A program made the translations under genes and the position numbers. Shown one piece after another: positions 25,344-34,593 of a stretch of DNA of 64,000 nt. This DNA comes from JANQJA01 sp040880285. Its GTDB lineage: Bacteria; Pseudomonadota; Gammaproteobacteria; Pseudomonadales; Azotimanducaceae. The notes under the pieces were generated by a model. The model saw nothing but the letters and a program-made list of their open reading frames with translations, did no database searches and had not been told where the DNA came from. Within the stretch, counting starts at the first letter, position 1; each line of letters opens with the position of its first letter. The stretch is taken from positions 1 through 64,000 of the forward strand of contig JBBDIT010000070.1 of assembly GCA_040880285.1 (NCBI GenBank). The letters run 5' to 3'.

Positions 25344-26294
25344 ATGCATCATCACCCTGTCGTTATCGTCAAACATCCGGACTCTCCGGGCCAACGATAC
25401 GATAAATTAAAAAATTTTCCATCCAGACAAATCTGTGAGGGTGCAGTTGACGCCCTGCAGTTACTTGAGACCCAACCTGCCCACGTCGTTATCGCCGAAA
25501 TGGACTTGCCCGACATGACTGGCATTGAACTCGCAGAAGCTATTCGTGATATCGACAGTGAGAACGGTCACTTCACGTACATCATTCTGTATGGACATGA
25601 ATTGTGCGAGGACATGCAAACAGCTTACGAGAAGAGTATTGATGTTTTCGTCAGTGATACGGATCCGCAGATTCTGGAACTGTCGGTACAGGCTGGAGCG
25701 CGCATATCCGAGCGAGTCAATTTATTAGCCGAACAGAACGCGAAACTAGTAGAAGAGCGCCAGGAACTTTTGCTGGGCCAACTGCTGGACCCGCTTACGG
25801 GTCTCGGTAACCGCAGGTTAGCGGAACAAACACTCAATGATGCCGTTCGCCACGTTGAAGCCCGGGGCGGGGCTGTATGTTTTTTGATGATTACCGTGAA
25901 CAACTATGCCGACCTACTGTCGTCATATGATGAGAAGATCGCCAACGAGCTGATTGTTGCGGTGTCTGAGCGCATTGAAAATTTGGTAAGGCCGATGGAT
26001 GTCACTACTTACTTTGCTCCGGCAACATTTGGGCTGGTTCTGGTTCAACCATCGATCAACCAGTGTACGGCAGAGTGTTATCAACGCATATTTGACGGTG
26101 TCCGGCTGAAGAGTTACAAAACATCCGTTGGCTTCCAGTCGGCGAACATTGCCATGAGTATCTGTGCGAGCCATGCGGAAACCGGTGCACCAGATCCGGA
26201 AAAAATGATTTCAGTGGCCGCGGCAAATCTTGAAATAGCCTCAACCAAACAATCGATCATAGTCGAACACCTCGCAGATCAAATCAATGGGTAA
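25344..26294 (+). CDS. Degenerate response-regulator receiver fused to degenerate GGDEF domain
   Basis: The 316-residue protein has an N-terminal CheY-like domain (about 1-125), a short coiled linker and a diguanylate-cyclase-like domain introduced by DPLTGLGNRRL (about 150-160). The receiver's phospho-acceptor position is Glu52 (AEMDLPDMTG), not Asp. The GGDEF motif is replaced by a sequence around YFAPATFGLVL, and the metal-binding Asp region reads MITVNNYADL. It is therefore unlikely to be phosphorylated or to make cyclic di-GMP; a binding or scaffold role is more likely. The stop overlaps the start of the PduO gene by 8 bases. Confidence 0.82.
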   Translation: MHHHPVVIVKHPDSPGQRYDKLKNFPSRQICEGAVDALQLLETQPAHVVIAEMDLPDMTGIELAEAIRDIDSENGHFTYIILYGHELCEDMQTAYEKSIDVFVSDTDPQILELSVQAGARISERVNLLAEQNAKLVEERQELLLGQLLDPLTGLGNRRLAEQTLNDAVRHVEARGGAVCFLMITVNNYADLLSSYDEKIANELIVAVSERIENLVRPMDVTTYFAPATFGLVLVQPSINQCTAECYQRIFDGVRLKSYKTSVGFQSANIAMSICASHAETGAPDPEKMISVAAANLEIASTKQSIIVEHLADQING

Positions 26295-26847
26295 GCGCCT
26301 TTCAAAAATCTATACACGCACCGGTGATCGTGGTGAAACAGGTCTCGGCGATGGGCAGAGAGTCTCCAAGGGCGATCCTCGGGTCGAGGCCATCGGCGAC
26401 ATTGACGAGCTGAATTCGTGGATCGGCATGTTGGTTGAAGAATTGCTGCAGGAAAGCAATCGCTTCGCTACAGTCGCTGACTTTTTGCGACAATGCCAAC
26501 ACAGGATCTTTGATCTTGGTGGCGAGGTTTCGATTCCCGGTCACAGCATCGTCCAGGCACAACATGTGGAAGCAATCGAAGTCCAACTTGATGACCTGAA
26601 TAAGCAGTTACCACCACTTGAAAACTTTATACTTCCCGGGGGCTCACGCTTGATTGCAACGCTACATCTGGCCCGCAGTGTATGCCGCCGGGCGGAACGC
26701 ACCCTGGTGGCGCTGGCAGCGGAAGAAGAAGTCAATGAGAACGGCCTCAAGTTCCTGAATCGACTATCCGACTATCTGTTCGTGGCCGCGCGCCACGTGG
26801 CCCGTGTCAATGGCGTCAATGAAGTGCTCTGGGAAAAGAGCCAGTGA
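26287..26847 (+). CDS. PduO-type ATP:cob(I)alamin adenosyltransferase
   Basis: The 186-residue protein makes adenosylcobalamin from cob(I)alamin and ATP. Family motifs are the N-terminal IYTRTGDRGETGLGDGQRV (about 8-26, ATP loop), GDIDELNSWIG, the active-site region HLARSVCRRAER (about 128) and LNRLSDYLFVAAR. Single-domain trimeric form. The start overlaps the upstream receiver-GGDEF gene. The stop codon lies in the loop of a hairpin shared with aceF. A BtuF-like binding protein gene 4 kb away may be linked by pathway, but no B12 riboswitch was seen. Confidence 0.93.
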   Translation: MGKRLSKIYTRTGDRGETGLGDGQRVSKGDPRVEAIGDIDELNSWIGMLVEELLQESNRFATVADFLRQCQHRIFDLGGEVSIPGHSIVQAQHVEAIEVQLDDLNKQLPPLENFILPGGSRLIATLHLARSVCRRAERTLVALAAEEEVNENGLKFLNRLSDYLFVAARHVARVNGVNEVLWEKSQ

Positions 26848-26855
26848 CTGGCTCT
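26837..26855. terminator. Short hairpin between convergent pduO and aceF
   Basis: A perfect 8-bp stem (26837-26844 with 26848-26855) has the pduO stop codon TGA as its 3-base loop, and its second arm reaches the aceF stop. No T-tract is present on either strand, so it may act as a weak terminator or mRNA 3'-end stabiliser. Confidence 0.5.
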
Positions 26856-28056
26856 ACATCACGATCCGGCGAATATCGCTTAGAACTTGTGCCAGGTAGA
26901 CGATAAAGCGGGCCGCCTCGGCACCGTCAATGGCTCGATGATCGTACGACAACGACAGCGGCAAAAGCGTTCGCGGTCTGAACTCCTTGCCATCGTAAAC
27001 CGGAGCAATCCTTGATCTGGACACACCCAGTATCGCTACTTCAGGCGAATTAATGATCGGTGTAAACGCGGTACCGCCGATACCGCCAAGGCTCGAGATT
27101 GTAAACGTTGCTCCTTGCATTGCGTCGAGGCCAAGCTTTTTGTTTCGTGCCTGTTCGGCCAATCGGGCACTCTCTTGCGCCAGTTCAATCACACCTTTCT
27201 TTTCTGCATCCTTAATAACAGGAACAACCAGTCCATCTTCTGTATCGACAGCGATACCGATATTGAAATACTTCTTCAGCACCAGGTTTTCAATGTCTTT
27301 ATCGAGCGAAGCATTAAATCGTGGATATTGCATCAGCGTATAAACACAGGCCTTTACCAGGAACGCCAGTGGCGTAACCTTCTTGCCAGCGGCCGCCAAT
27401 TCCTCATTTTGCGACTTGCGGAACGCCTCAAGTTCAGTAATGTCCGCTTCATCAAACTGGGTGACATGCGGCACATTGAGCCAGCTTCGATGCAGGTTCC
27501 TGGCACTGGTACGCCGTACCCGGGATAAGGGCACAATCTCTGTTTCACCAAATTTACTGAAATCCGGTAAAGATACAGGCGGAATTGACGCGCCGCGGCC
27601 ATCACCACGATCAAGGGATTGCTTCACATAAGCCTGCACATCTTCCTTGAGAATTCGNNNNNNNNNNNNNNNNNNNNNNNNNNNNNNNNNNNNNNNNNNN
27701 NNNNNNNNNNNNNNNNNNNNNNNNNNNNNNNNNNNNNNNNNNNNNNNNNNNNNNNNNGCTGAGGGCTCTTCTTTTTTCTGCTTTTGGTTTTGGTCGGCTT
27801 TTTTATCGTCGCCGTTTGCACTTGTGGCTTCAATTTCGAGGATCAGGTCGCCCTCGTCAACTGTGTCGCCCACCTTGACTGCGATAGTCGCAATTTTCCC
27901 CGCGACCGGCGCGGGGATTTCCATACTGGCCTTGTCTGACTCAAGCACAACGAGCGAGTCATTGGCCTTTACGATATCGCCCACGGCAACCAGGACTTCG
28001 ATGACTTCGACCTCATCAGCCTCACCAACGTCTGGAACCAGTACTTCTTTCGTCAT
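26854..28056 (-). CDS. aceF: Dihydrolipoamide acetyltransferase (pyruvate dehydrogenase E2), interrupted by assembly gap
   Basis: This is the core of the pyruvate dehydrogenase complex, transferring acetyl groups from lipoyl-lysine to CoA. One N-terminal lipoyl domain is seen (about 1-80, lipoylated Lys in ESDKASMEI), then a charged Gln/Lys-rich linker. After the gap come the end of the E3-binding domain (RILKEDVQAYV) and the complete catalytic domain with the active-site His in SYDHRAIDG. The 100 N at 27658-27757 hide the rest of the linker, part of the E3-binding domain and possibly a second lipoyl domain. It lies 11 bases downstream of aceE. E3 (lpd) is not in the window. Confidence 0.93.
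   Translation of the reverse strand: MTKEVLVPDVGEADEVEVIEVLVAVGDIVKANDSLVVLESDKASMEIPAPVAGKIATIAVKVGDTVDEGDLILEIEATSANGDDKKADQNQKQKKEEPSXXXXXXXXXXXXXXXXXXXXXXXXXXXXXXXXXXRILKEDVQAYVKQSLDRGDGRGASIPPVSLPDFSKFGETEIVPLSRVRRTSARNLHRSWLNVPHVTQFDEADITELEAFRKSQNEELAAAGKKVTPLAFLVKACVYTLMQYPRFNASLDKDIENLVLKKYFNIGIAVDTEDGLVVPVIKDAEKKGVIELAQESARLAEQARNKKLGLDAMQGATFTISSLGGIGGTAFTPIINSPEVAILGVSRSRIAPVYDGKEFRPRTLLPLSLSYDHRAIDGAEAARFIVYLAQVLSDIRRIVM
27658..27757. other. Assembly gap (100 N) inside aceF
   Basis: The flanks do not overlap, so real sequence is missing between the linker and the E3-binding domain. Repeated lipoyl domains or a repetitive Ala/Pro/Lys linker could explain why assembly broke here. 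Confidence 0.95.
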
Positions 28057-28067
28057 GCGGCAGGACC

Positions 28068-30731
28068 TTAGCTGGTTGCCGGATCTGGCTTGTCCGGATT
28101 GATTTTGAACTTTTTAATGGCATCTGAAACCACGCGAGTCTCAATAACATTTTCTTCTGCAAGCGCATTTAACGCGGCAATGGTCACAAAGTACCGATCA
28201 ACTTCAAAAAAGTGGCGGAGGCGCTCCCTGGTATCACTGCGGCCAAACCCATCGGTACCAAGTACTGAGTAACTACCGGGTACAAACTCTCGAATCTGGT
28301 CAGCGAAACTCTTCATATAATCGGTGGAGGCAATCACGGGCCCTACAGCGTCCTCAAGGCAGGCTTCGACATAACTCGTGCGCGGCTCCTCATCCGGATG
28401 CAGCATATTCCAGCGTTTGGTGGCGAGACCGTCGCGACGCAATTCCGTGAAACTGGTTGCGCTCCAGATATCTGCATCAATCCCGAACTCTTCCTTCAAC
28501 AATTCCGCCGCCGCAATCACTTCTAGCAAAATTGTACCGGAACCAATCAACTGAACCGCCTTCTTGCTGTTTTTCCTGGTGCCCTTCTGTAGCAGGTACA
28601 TACCCTTGATGATGCCTTCTTCACAGTCTTTTGGCATTGCTGGTTGCTGGTAATTTTCGTTCATGACGGTGATGTAATAAAAACGCGGCAGGTTTTCCAC
28701 ATACATCTGTTTTAGACCGTGATGGATAATTACGGCAAGTTCGTAGCCATAGGTGGGGTCATAGGATACACAATTGGGTACGGTGGATGACAACAGGTGG
28801 CTGTGACCGTCCTGGTGTTGTAAACCTTCACCATTCAAGGTGGTGCGTCCTGATGTACCACCCAGCAGAAACCCTCTGGCTTGCACATCACCTGCAGCCC
28901 AGCAAAGATCACCAACTCGCTGGAATCCAAACATGGAGTAGAAAATATAAAACGGGATCAGCGTACAATCATGATTGGCATAGGAAGTGGCCGCCGCCAT
29001 CCAGGCTGCAAATGCACCGGCCTCAGTAATACCCTCTTCCATTACCTGTCCATCCTGGTCTTCGCGGTAATACATGACTTGCCCGGTGTCTACAGGCTCA
29101 TAGAGCTGCCCCACCGATGAGTAGATACCGAGTTGACGGAACATGCCTTCCATGCCAAAGGTTCTAGCCTCATCCGGCACAATCGGGACGACTCGTTCCT
29201 TGATCGAGTCGACGCGCACCAGGCTAGACAGTAAGCGGACAAATACCATGGTGGTGGAAATTTCCCGCTCACCACTGCCTTTGGTGACCGACTCAAAAAC
29301 ATCGAGGGATGGTATTTCCAGCGTTTCGAATTTTGTTTTCCGTTGCGGCAAGGGACCACCGAGGTTGGCCCGGCGCTCTCGCAGGTAACGCATCTCGGGA
29401 CTGTCTTCCGGCGGCTTGTAATAGGGCACTTTTTCAAGGTCCGAATCCGGTAACGGAATATCAAACCGGTCCCTGAAATCTTTCAGCGCTTCAATGTCCA
29501 GTTTTTTGACCGAGTGAGTAATATTCTGCGCCTCACCCGCCGGGCCAAGGCCATAGCCTTTGACCGTTTTTGCCAGGATCACGGTGGGCTGGCCCTCGTG
29601 TTTGGTTGCCGCTGCATAGGCCGCGTAAACTTTGTAAGGGTCATGACCACCCCGATTCAGCCGATAAATATCCTCATCGGTCATATTCTCAACCAGCCTG
29701 GCGACTTCGGGGTACTTCCCGAAAAAATGCTCCCTCGTATAGGCACCATCATGACTCTTGTAATTCTGGTAGTCCCCGTCCACCGCTTCGTCCATCCGCT
29801 GTTGGAGCAGCCCTTTATCGTCCTGGTCAAACAGCGGGTCCCACATCCTGCCCCAGATCACCTTGATAACGTTCCAGCCTGCACCGCGGAAGACACCCTC
29901 GAGTTCCTGGATAATCTTGCCATTACCCCTGACGGGTCCATCCAGACGTTGCAAATTACAATTGACGACGAATATCAGGTTATCAAGCCCTTCCCGACCG
30001 GCCATTGCTATTGCACCGAGCGATTCCGGCTCGTCCGTCTCGCCGTCACCGAGAAAGCACCAGACCTTGCGATCCGAGGGTTCGGCTAATCCCCGGTAGC
30101 CGAGGTATTTCATAATATGGGCCTGGTAAATTGCCTGTAATGGCCCGAGCCCCATTGAAACCGTTGGGAATTGCCAGTAATCAGGCATCAACCATGGGTG
30201 TGGATAGGAAGACAGGCCATCGCCATCAACTTCCTGACGGAATTTGTCCAGCTGTTCTTCGGTCAGCCTGCCCTCAAGGAAAGAGCGCGCGTAAATGCCG
30301 GGCGCGCTATGGCCCTGGAAGTAGATTAAATCACCTTCCTGCTCTTCTGTCGGTGCGCGAAAAAAGTAATTGAAGCCCACATCGTATAGCGTGGCACTGG
30401 ATTGGAAAGTGGAGATGTGGCCACCGAGGGTGGCGTCCTCAAGATTGGCCCTCATGACCATCGCCATTGCGTTCCAGCGAATCAATGATCGCAATCCCCG
30501 CTCCATAAACAAGTCACCCGGCATTCGGGCTTCTTTTTCTACCGGAATCGTATTTCGATAAGGGCTATTGATCGAGTACGGGATCTGCGCCCCGGTTTCC
30601 GTTACACGCGAAGATAATCGTTGCAGTATGTACTGGGCCCGTTCTACTCCTTCCGTTTCAAGGACGGAATTGATCGCCGACAGCCATTCTTCAGTCTCGA
30701 CAGGATCCAGGTCTTTGGCTCTTTCGGACAT
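28068..30731 (-). CDS. aceE: Pyruvate dehydrogenase E1 component (homodimeric type)
   Basis: The enzyme decarboxylates pyruvate with thiamine diphosphate and acetylates E2. At 887 residues it is the homodimeric E1 of gammaproteobacteria. The ThDP motif is CFLGDGETDEPES through NCNLQRLDGPVRGNGK (about residues 225-270), and the substrate-channel His regions GHSAPGIYAR and GGHISTFQSSATLYDVGFN are present. The start at ATG 30731 has GGGAG upstream and is preferred over an extended frame. First gene of the aceE-aceF operon. No pdhR gene is adjacent. Confidence 0.97.
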   Translation of the reverse strand: MSERAKDLDPVETEEWLSAINSVLETEGVERAQYILQRLSSRVTETGAQIPYSINSPYRNTIPVEKEARMPGDLFMERGLRSLIRWNAMAMVMRANLEDATLGGHISTFQSSATLYDVGFNYFFRAPTEEQEGDLIYFQGHSAPGIYARSFLEGRLTEEQLDKFRQEVDGDGLSSYPHPWLMPDYWQFPTVSMGLGPLQAIYQAHIMKYLGYRGLAEPSDRKVWCFLGDGETDEPESLGAIAMAGREGLDNLIFVVNCNLQRLDGPVRGNGKIIQELEGVFRGAGWNVIKVIWGRMWDPLFDQDDKGLLQQRMDEAVDGDYQNYKSHDGAYTREHFFGKYPEVARLVENMTDEDIYRLNRGGHDPYKVYAAYAAATKHEGQPTVILAKTVKGYGLGPAGEAQNITHSVKKLDIEALKDFRDRFDIPLPDSDLEKVPYYKPPEDSPEMRYLRERRANLGGPLPQRKTKFETLEIPSLDVFESVTKGSGEREISTTMVFVRLLSSLVRVDSIKERVVPIVPDEARTFGMEGMFRQLGIYSSVGQLYEPVDTGQVMYYREDQDGQVMEEGITEAGAFAAWMAAATSYANHDCTLIPFYIFYSMFGFQRVGDLCWAAGDVQARGFLLGGTSGRTTLNGEGLQHQDGHSHLLSSTVPNCVSYDPTYGYELAVIIHHGLKQMYVENLPRFYYITVMNENYQQPAMPKDCEEGIIKGMYLLQKGTRKNSKKAVQLIGSGTILLEVIAAAELLKEEFGIDADIWSATSFTELRRDGLATKRWNMLHPDEEPRTSYVEACLEDAVGPVIASTDYMKSFADQIREFVPGSYSVLGTDGFGRSDTRERLRHFFEVDRYFVTIAALNALAEENVIETRVVSDAIKKFKINPDKPDPATS

Positions 30732-30820
30732 CTCGTGTCTCCCACTGGTCAAGATAGTGACCCACAACCGACAAGGTGTTTCATGCTGGGCGAACTATAA
30801 CGCAATCAACAGGTTTACGC

Positions 30821-31720
30821 TTAGCGAGATACACCAGGGGCGCCGGTTACCGACCGTCTCGCCTCCTCAATTAACTGGCAAACTCTTGCGATGCCGTCTC
30901 GCATCCGCGGGCCTGGTCTTGAAATCAAATTGGGGTCGATGCTCGCAATCCTGCCCTCCAGTATCTCAAAGGTCTGCCATTTTTCTACCCAGGATGAAGG
31001 TGGTGCACCGGGCACGCGGGTAATGATAATGAGGTCAGGACGCCCCATCACGACGGCTTCTTTACTGACCAGGGGAACCGGGGTTTTGAGCTCCGCAAAG
31101 AGATTGCTGCCGCCACACAAAGAAATAGCCTGGCCAATCAGGTGCTCGCCATTGACCGTGTACAAATTTTCATCCGAAATCTGGAAAAACACCCTGGGGT
31201 CGACACGATCCTCGTGATTACCATGTAAAAGCGCAAGTCTTGAAAACGCTTCATCGAAGCCCGCCGCCAGTTGTCGACCGACTTCGCCCTGCCCCAATAG
31301 TTTCGCGATTTTGACAATGCCTGGTCCGATATCTTCAAGCCTGGGGGCTTCGTTGTAGTAGACCGGTATTCCAAGGGACTCAAGCTTTGTAAGTGCACGG
31401 TTGGAACCACCTGTACGCCACGCAAAGATAATATCCGGAGCCATGGCAAGCACCGCTTCTACATTGATAGAAAACGCATCACCCAATCGAGGAATTGACT
31501 TGGCAGCCTCAGGGTAATCCGAGTACTGCACCGTACCGACGACCCGGTGGCCGACACCCAGTTCAAACAGGATTTCGGTCAGGTGTGGCGCGAGACTGAC
31601 CACGCGCACTGCGGGTTTAGCGAGGCTGACTTCGCGCCCAACATCGTCCAGGACCGTTATTGGATCGGCGCTGCTGCCAATCGACCAAAGCAGTACTGCG
31701 TACAGCAGGTAACGCGACAT
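30821..31720 (-). CDS. BtuF-like periplasmic substrate-binding protein
   Basis: The 299-residue protein has a signal peptide (MSRYLLYAVLLWSIGSSADP) without a lipobox Cys, followed by a helical-backbone type III binding fold. Landmarks are RVVSLAPHLTEILFELGVG (about 40), VVGTVQYSDYPEAAK and APDIIFAWRTGG, all typical of cobalamin-binding BtuF and its relatives. ATG 31720 is preferred over an in-frame TTG 4 codons earlier. It follows ampE by 8 bases. No btuC or btuD is adjacent, so the ligand (cobalamin, heme or siderophore) is inferred only by family. Confidence 0.8.
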   Translation of the reverse strand: MSRYLLYAVLLWSIGSSADPITVLDDVGREVSLAKPAVRVVSLAPHLTEILFELGVGHRVVGTVQYSDYPEAAKSIPRLGDAFSINVEAVLAMAPDIIFAWRTGGSNRALTKLESLGIPVYYNEAPRLEDIGPGIVKIAKLLGQGEVGRQLAAGFDEAFSRLALLHGNHEDRVDPRVFFQISDENLYTVNGEHLIGQAISLCGGSNLFAELKTPVPLVSKEAVVMGRPDLIIITRVPGAPPSSWVEKWQTFEILEGRIASIDPNLISRPGPRMRDGIARVCQLIEEARRSVTGAPGVSR

Positions 31721-31728
31721 TGACTCGT

Positions 31729-32541
31729 TCAAAGGCCAAGAATGGTGATGAAGGCGGCAATCCCCAACCAGCCGAACAAAGTACGGCCCAATAGTTCCTT
31801 GAGTTCCAGATTTGACTCCTCGGTCTCGCGCACAAACGACTCAAGGTCGGAGGCCAGGGAAACATTGCCAACGGCCGAATTTGCAAAACGCGCGAGCACC
31901 CTGTCTATCGGCTCGCGGATGTCAGAGATTGTGCGCAACCATTCATCAAAGCAATTACCGAAGTGGCCGAGCAGAGCAAAGACCAGTCCCGTCACACGCG
32001 CTGCAGGCCATTCCAGCCAATACAAGACCAGACGGCCAGGCTCTGGCCCAGGATCATCACGATGCATGACTTCATACTGCCGTGTGAGGATGTAAAGCAA
32101 GGCGCCTGCCGGACCGAGCAACAGATACCAGAACAGGGCAGGATAAAACCCCTGGAAAATTTCATAGACAGAGCGCTGCCTGAAGTCATCCTGTCGTGTT
32201 CTCGCCTCATCCAGCCCATCTTGGCTGGCAAAGCGCCGTAGCCATTGCGCCTGCTCATCAAACAATGCACTCGTATCAATGATATCGATCGCGTAAACGA
32301 GCGTGACCAGTGACAAGGCAAGCCATACAAGACCAAATAGCCAGCTATGAACCTCCAGGGCGACCAGCCACAGGAGGAGAACCGGAAGACCCACGCATAG
32401 CAGGTACCTTATATTCACGTTGGCGACGCGCTGGTGCAGCTTCGCGACAAAGGATTCAAATGGCACCACGGCTCGAACCGGGTTGCTACCAACCCAGTTG
32501 CGGTAAAGAAACACCATAATCAGGACTGTAAGAAACTTCAT
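31729..32541 (-). CDS. ampE: AmpE-like inner-membrane protein
   Basis: The 270-residue protein has about four hydrophobic segments, an N-terminal FLTVLIMVFLYRNWVGSNPVR and a central FxxxYP-type region (IFQGFYPALFWYLLLGPAGALLYILTRQY, about 124-152). These fit AmpE, the membrane protein encoded after ampD in many gammaproteobacteria; its biochemical function is unsettled. Two consecutive ATG codons exist; the second (32541) is better placed after GGAG. It lies 15 bases after ampD, and the BtuF-like gene follows, probably in one operon. Confidence 0.85.
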   Translation of the reverse strand: MKFLTVLIMVFLYRNWVGSNPVRAVVPFESFVAKLHQRVANVNIRYLLCVGLPVLLLWLVALEVHSWLFGLVWLALSLVTLVYAIDIIDTSALFDEQAQWLRRFASQDGLDEARTRQDDFRQRSVYEIFQGFYPALFWYLLLGPAGALLYILTRQYEVMHRDDPGPEPGRLVLYWLEWPAARVTGLVFALLGHFGNCFDEWLRTISDIREPIDRVLARFANSAVGNVSLASDLESFVRETEESNLELKELLGRTLFGWLGIAAFITILGL

Positions 32542-32556
32542 CATTTACTCCACTGA

Positions 32557-33096
32557 TCAAAGGCCAACCGCTGTTCGCAGGCGCGGCCAGTCAAAGCCTG
32601 GGCCAGGATCTGTCTTGCGTCCAGGAGCAATATCACTGTGTCCTACAATGTTCGTCCTGACGATACCATACTCATGGCACAGCGCCTGGCAAACCCGGGC
32701 AAGGACATCATACTGGACACCACGATAGCCATTCTTATCGGTTCCTTCCAGTTCAATACCAATTGAAAAGTCGTTGCAGTTGGTCCTTTCCATGTAGCAG
32801 GACTCACCAGCGTGCCAGGCTCTTTTATCGAATGGGACAAACTGCAACAGGTATCCGTCTCGTCGTATCAACACGTGACTCGATACCTTAAGCCCGGCGA
32901 GGTCAACAAAGTCGGGATGCTCATCCACGTCAAGACGGTTACAGAACAAAGACTCGATATAGTCACTACCAAAATGACCAGCTGGCAAGCTGATTGAGTG
33001 CACCACTATCAGGCTGATTTCATCGCCAGGGCGCTCATCACAGTTGGGGCTGGCACAGAACCTGGCGGCGCTCAGTAAACCGTTCGCAATTTCCAT
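32557..33096 (-). CDS. ampD: 1,6-anhydro-N-acetylmuramyl-L-alanine amidase AmpD
   Basis: This cytosolic zinc amidase cleaves anhydro-muropeptides imported by AmpG. The 179-residue Amidase_2 protein has the zinc His in VVHSISLP (about 32), RAWHAGES (about 97), SIGIELEG with the catalytic Glu (about 116), and GHSDIAPGRKTDPGPGFDW (about 152) with zinc His and Asp. ATG 33096 was chosen because AGGA lies just upstream and it gives the family N-terminus; an ATG 10 codons earlier is in frame. First gene of ampD-ampE. Divergent from the aspartic protease gene. Confidence 0.93.
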   Translation of the reverse strand: MEIANGLLSAARFCASPNCDERPGDEISLIVVHSISLPAGHFGSDYIESLFCNRLDVDEHPDFVDLAGLKVSSHVLIRRDGYLLQFVPFDKRAWHAGESCYMERTNCNDFSIGIELEGTDKNGYRGVQYDVLARVCQALCHEYGIVRTNIVGHSDIAPGRKTDPGPGFDWPRLRTAVGL

Positions 33097-33230
33097 ATCT
33101 TCCTGAACCGACTGCCGTACAGGCATATTAACAATTCGAGCTGGTGATTTGTGAAAATCGGGCCCGGGCGCAGTTATACTGAGTCAGACTAATTGCAAGT
33201 GCTCGAAGGCTTCCAGATAAGGCGTGGTGA

Positions 33231-33755
33231 ATGAACCTCAAAAGGACCGGTAACGGAATGATTGCCCTGGCCTGTATCATCGGCCTCGGATTACTGACCA
33301 TTTTTTTTGGCGAAGTCGAAGAACATCGACGCAATCCCAACCAGGAACCGGATTCTCGCATTGGCGCCAACATGATTGAAGTTGCCCTGGACCAAAATCG
33401 CCAGGGGCATTATGTCGTAACAGGTGCGATCAATGGCATCCCCGCTGAGTTCCTGCTGGATACCGGGGCAACTGATGTGGTCATACCAGAGGCAATCGCA
33501 AACCAACTCGGGTTAGCGCGTGGACGCGCTGGCCGCGCCATGACGGCCAATGGCTATGTTACGGTTTACCAAACCCGAATTGATCACCTCGCTATCGGTG
33601 AAATCGTCCTGCATGACGTGCGCGCCAGCATCAATCCAGCAATGCCACCACCTGCAATTTTACTTGGCATGTCCGCCCTGACGCAGGTCGAATTTGTGCA
33701 GCAGGGAGATTCACTTACACTGCGACAGTTTGGAAGACGGGACTCCAATGGATAA
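33231..33755 (+). CDS. Retropepsin-like clan AA aspartic protease (TIGR02281 type)
   Basis: The 174-residue protein has a short cytoplasmic start, one membrane helix (about 10-27), and a single pepsin-like lobe with the active-site motif LLDTGATDVVIP (about 77). It should dimerise to form an active site in the periplasm. Substrates are unknown. The last 8 bases overlap the start of nadC, so the two are probably cotranscribed. Confidence 0.88.
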   Translation: MNLKRTGNGMIALACIIGLGLLTIFFGEVEEHRRNPNQEPDSRIGANMIEVALDQNRQGHYVVTGAINGIPAEFLLDTGATDVVIPEAIANQLGLARGRAGRAMTANGYVTVYQTRIDHLAIGEIVLHDVRASINPAMPPPAILLGMSALTQVEFVQQGDSLTLRQFGRRDSNG

Positions 33756-34593
33756 CGACTATTTGCAGGGCCTGGCCGAAACGGTCGCAATCGCGCTCGA
33801 CGAGGACATAGGCAGCGGCGATATCACCGCAAGGCTAATCCTGGCAAACACCCGCGCCACCGCCGAGGTGATAACTCGCGACGCCGCAGTTCTTTGTGGT
33901 CAGCCCTGGGTCGATGAGGTTTTCCGTCAGGTGGATCCGGACCTTTTGAGCACCTGGTTCGTCAATGACAGTGAAAGGGCTGATCCGGGTACTACCCTTT
34001 TCCGCGTGTCGGGGGCTGCAAGAAGTATTCTGACAGCCGAGCGAACCGCACTGAACTTCCTGCAAACCCTGTCTGGAACTGCGACCAGAACGCGCCACTA
34101 TGCCGATCTGATCAAGCATACTGGTACCTATTTGCTTGACACCAGAAAGACGCTTCCAGGTTTACGCAAGGCCCAGAAGTATGCGGTCAATTGTGGTGGC
34201 GCCAAAAATCACCGTATGGGTCTTTATGACGCCTTTCTCATCAAGGAAAACCACATTATCGCGTCCGGCTCAATTGCTGGCGCCATCAATAGCGCACGTT
34301 CAATTGCACCCGACAAACGCGTCGAGATCGAAGTCGAGAACCTCGATGAATTCAGGCAGGCAGTCGATGCCGCACCTGACTGGATTATGTTGGATAACTT
34401 TTCACTTGCTGACCTGCGTACCGCTGTCAACGCCATTAATGACACCATCAAACTAGAGGCATCCGGTGGAATCGAGTCAGATCAGGATCTACTGGCAATA
34501 GCGGAAACTGGTGTCCATTACATCTCGGTGGGAGCGCTGACCAAGCACTGCGATGCAATCGACCTGTCGATGCGCATCATCGAGCAACCATAG
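33748..34593 (+). CDS. nadC: Nicotinate-nucleotide pyrophosphorylase (quinolinate phosphoribosyltransferase)
   Basis: The enzyme converts quinolinate and PRPP to nicotinate mononucleotide in NAD synthesis. The 281-residue protein shows ALDEDIGSGDITA (about 14), ERTALNFLQTLSGTAT, DTRKTLPGLRKAQKYAVNCGGAKNHRMGLYD (split: about 133-163, catalytic and PRPP-binding region), KENHI, EVENLDE and the C-terminal ASGGI. The ATG at 33748 lies inside the protease stop (ATGGATAA). Its stop abuts the tfpX start. Confidence 0.97.
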   Translation: MDNDYLQGLAETVAIALDEDIGSGDITARLILANTRATAEVITRDAAVLCGQPWVDEVFRQVDPDLLSTWFVNDSERADPGTTLFRVSGAARSILTAERTALNFLQTLSGTATRTRHYADLIKHTGTYLLDTRKTLPGLRKAQKYAVNCGGAKNHRMGLYDAFLIKENHIIASGSIAGAINSARSIAPDKRVEIEVENLDEFRQAVDAAPDWIMLDNFSLADLRTAVNAINDTIKLEASGGIESDQDLLAIAETGVHYISVGALTKHCDAIDLSMRIIEQP

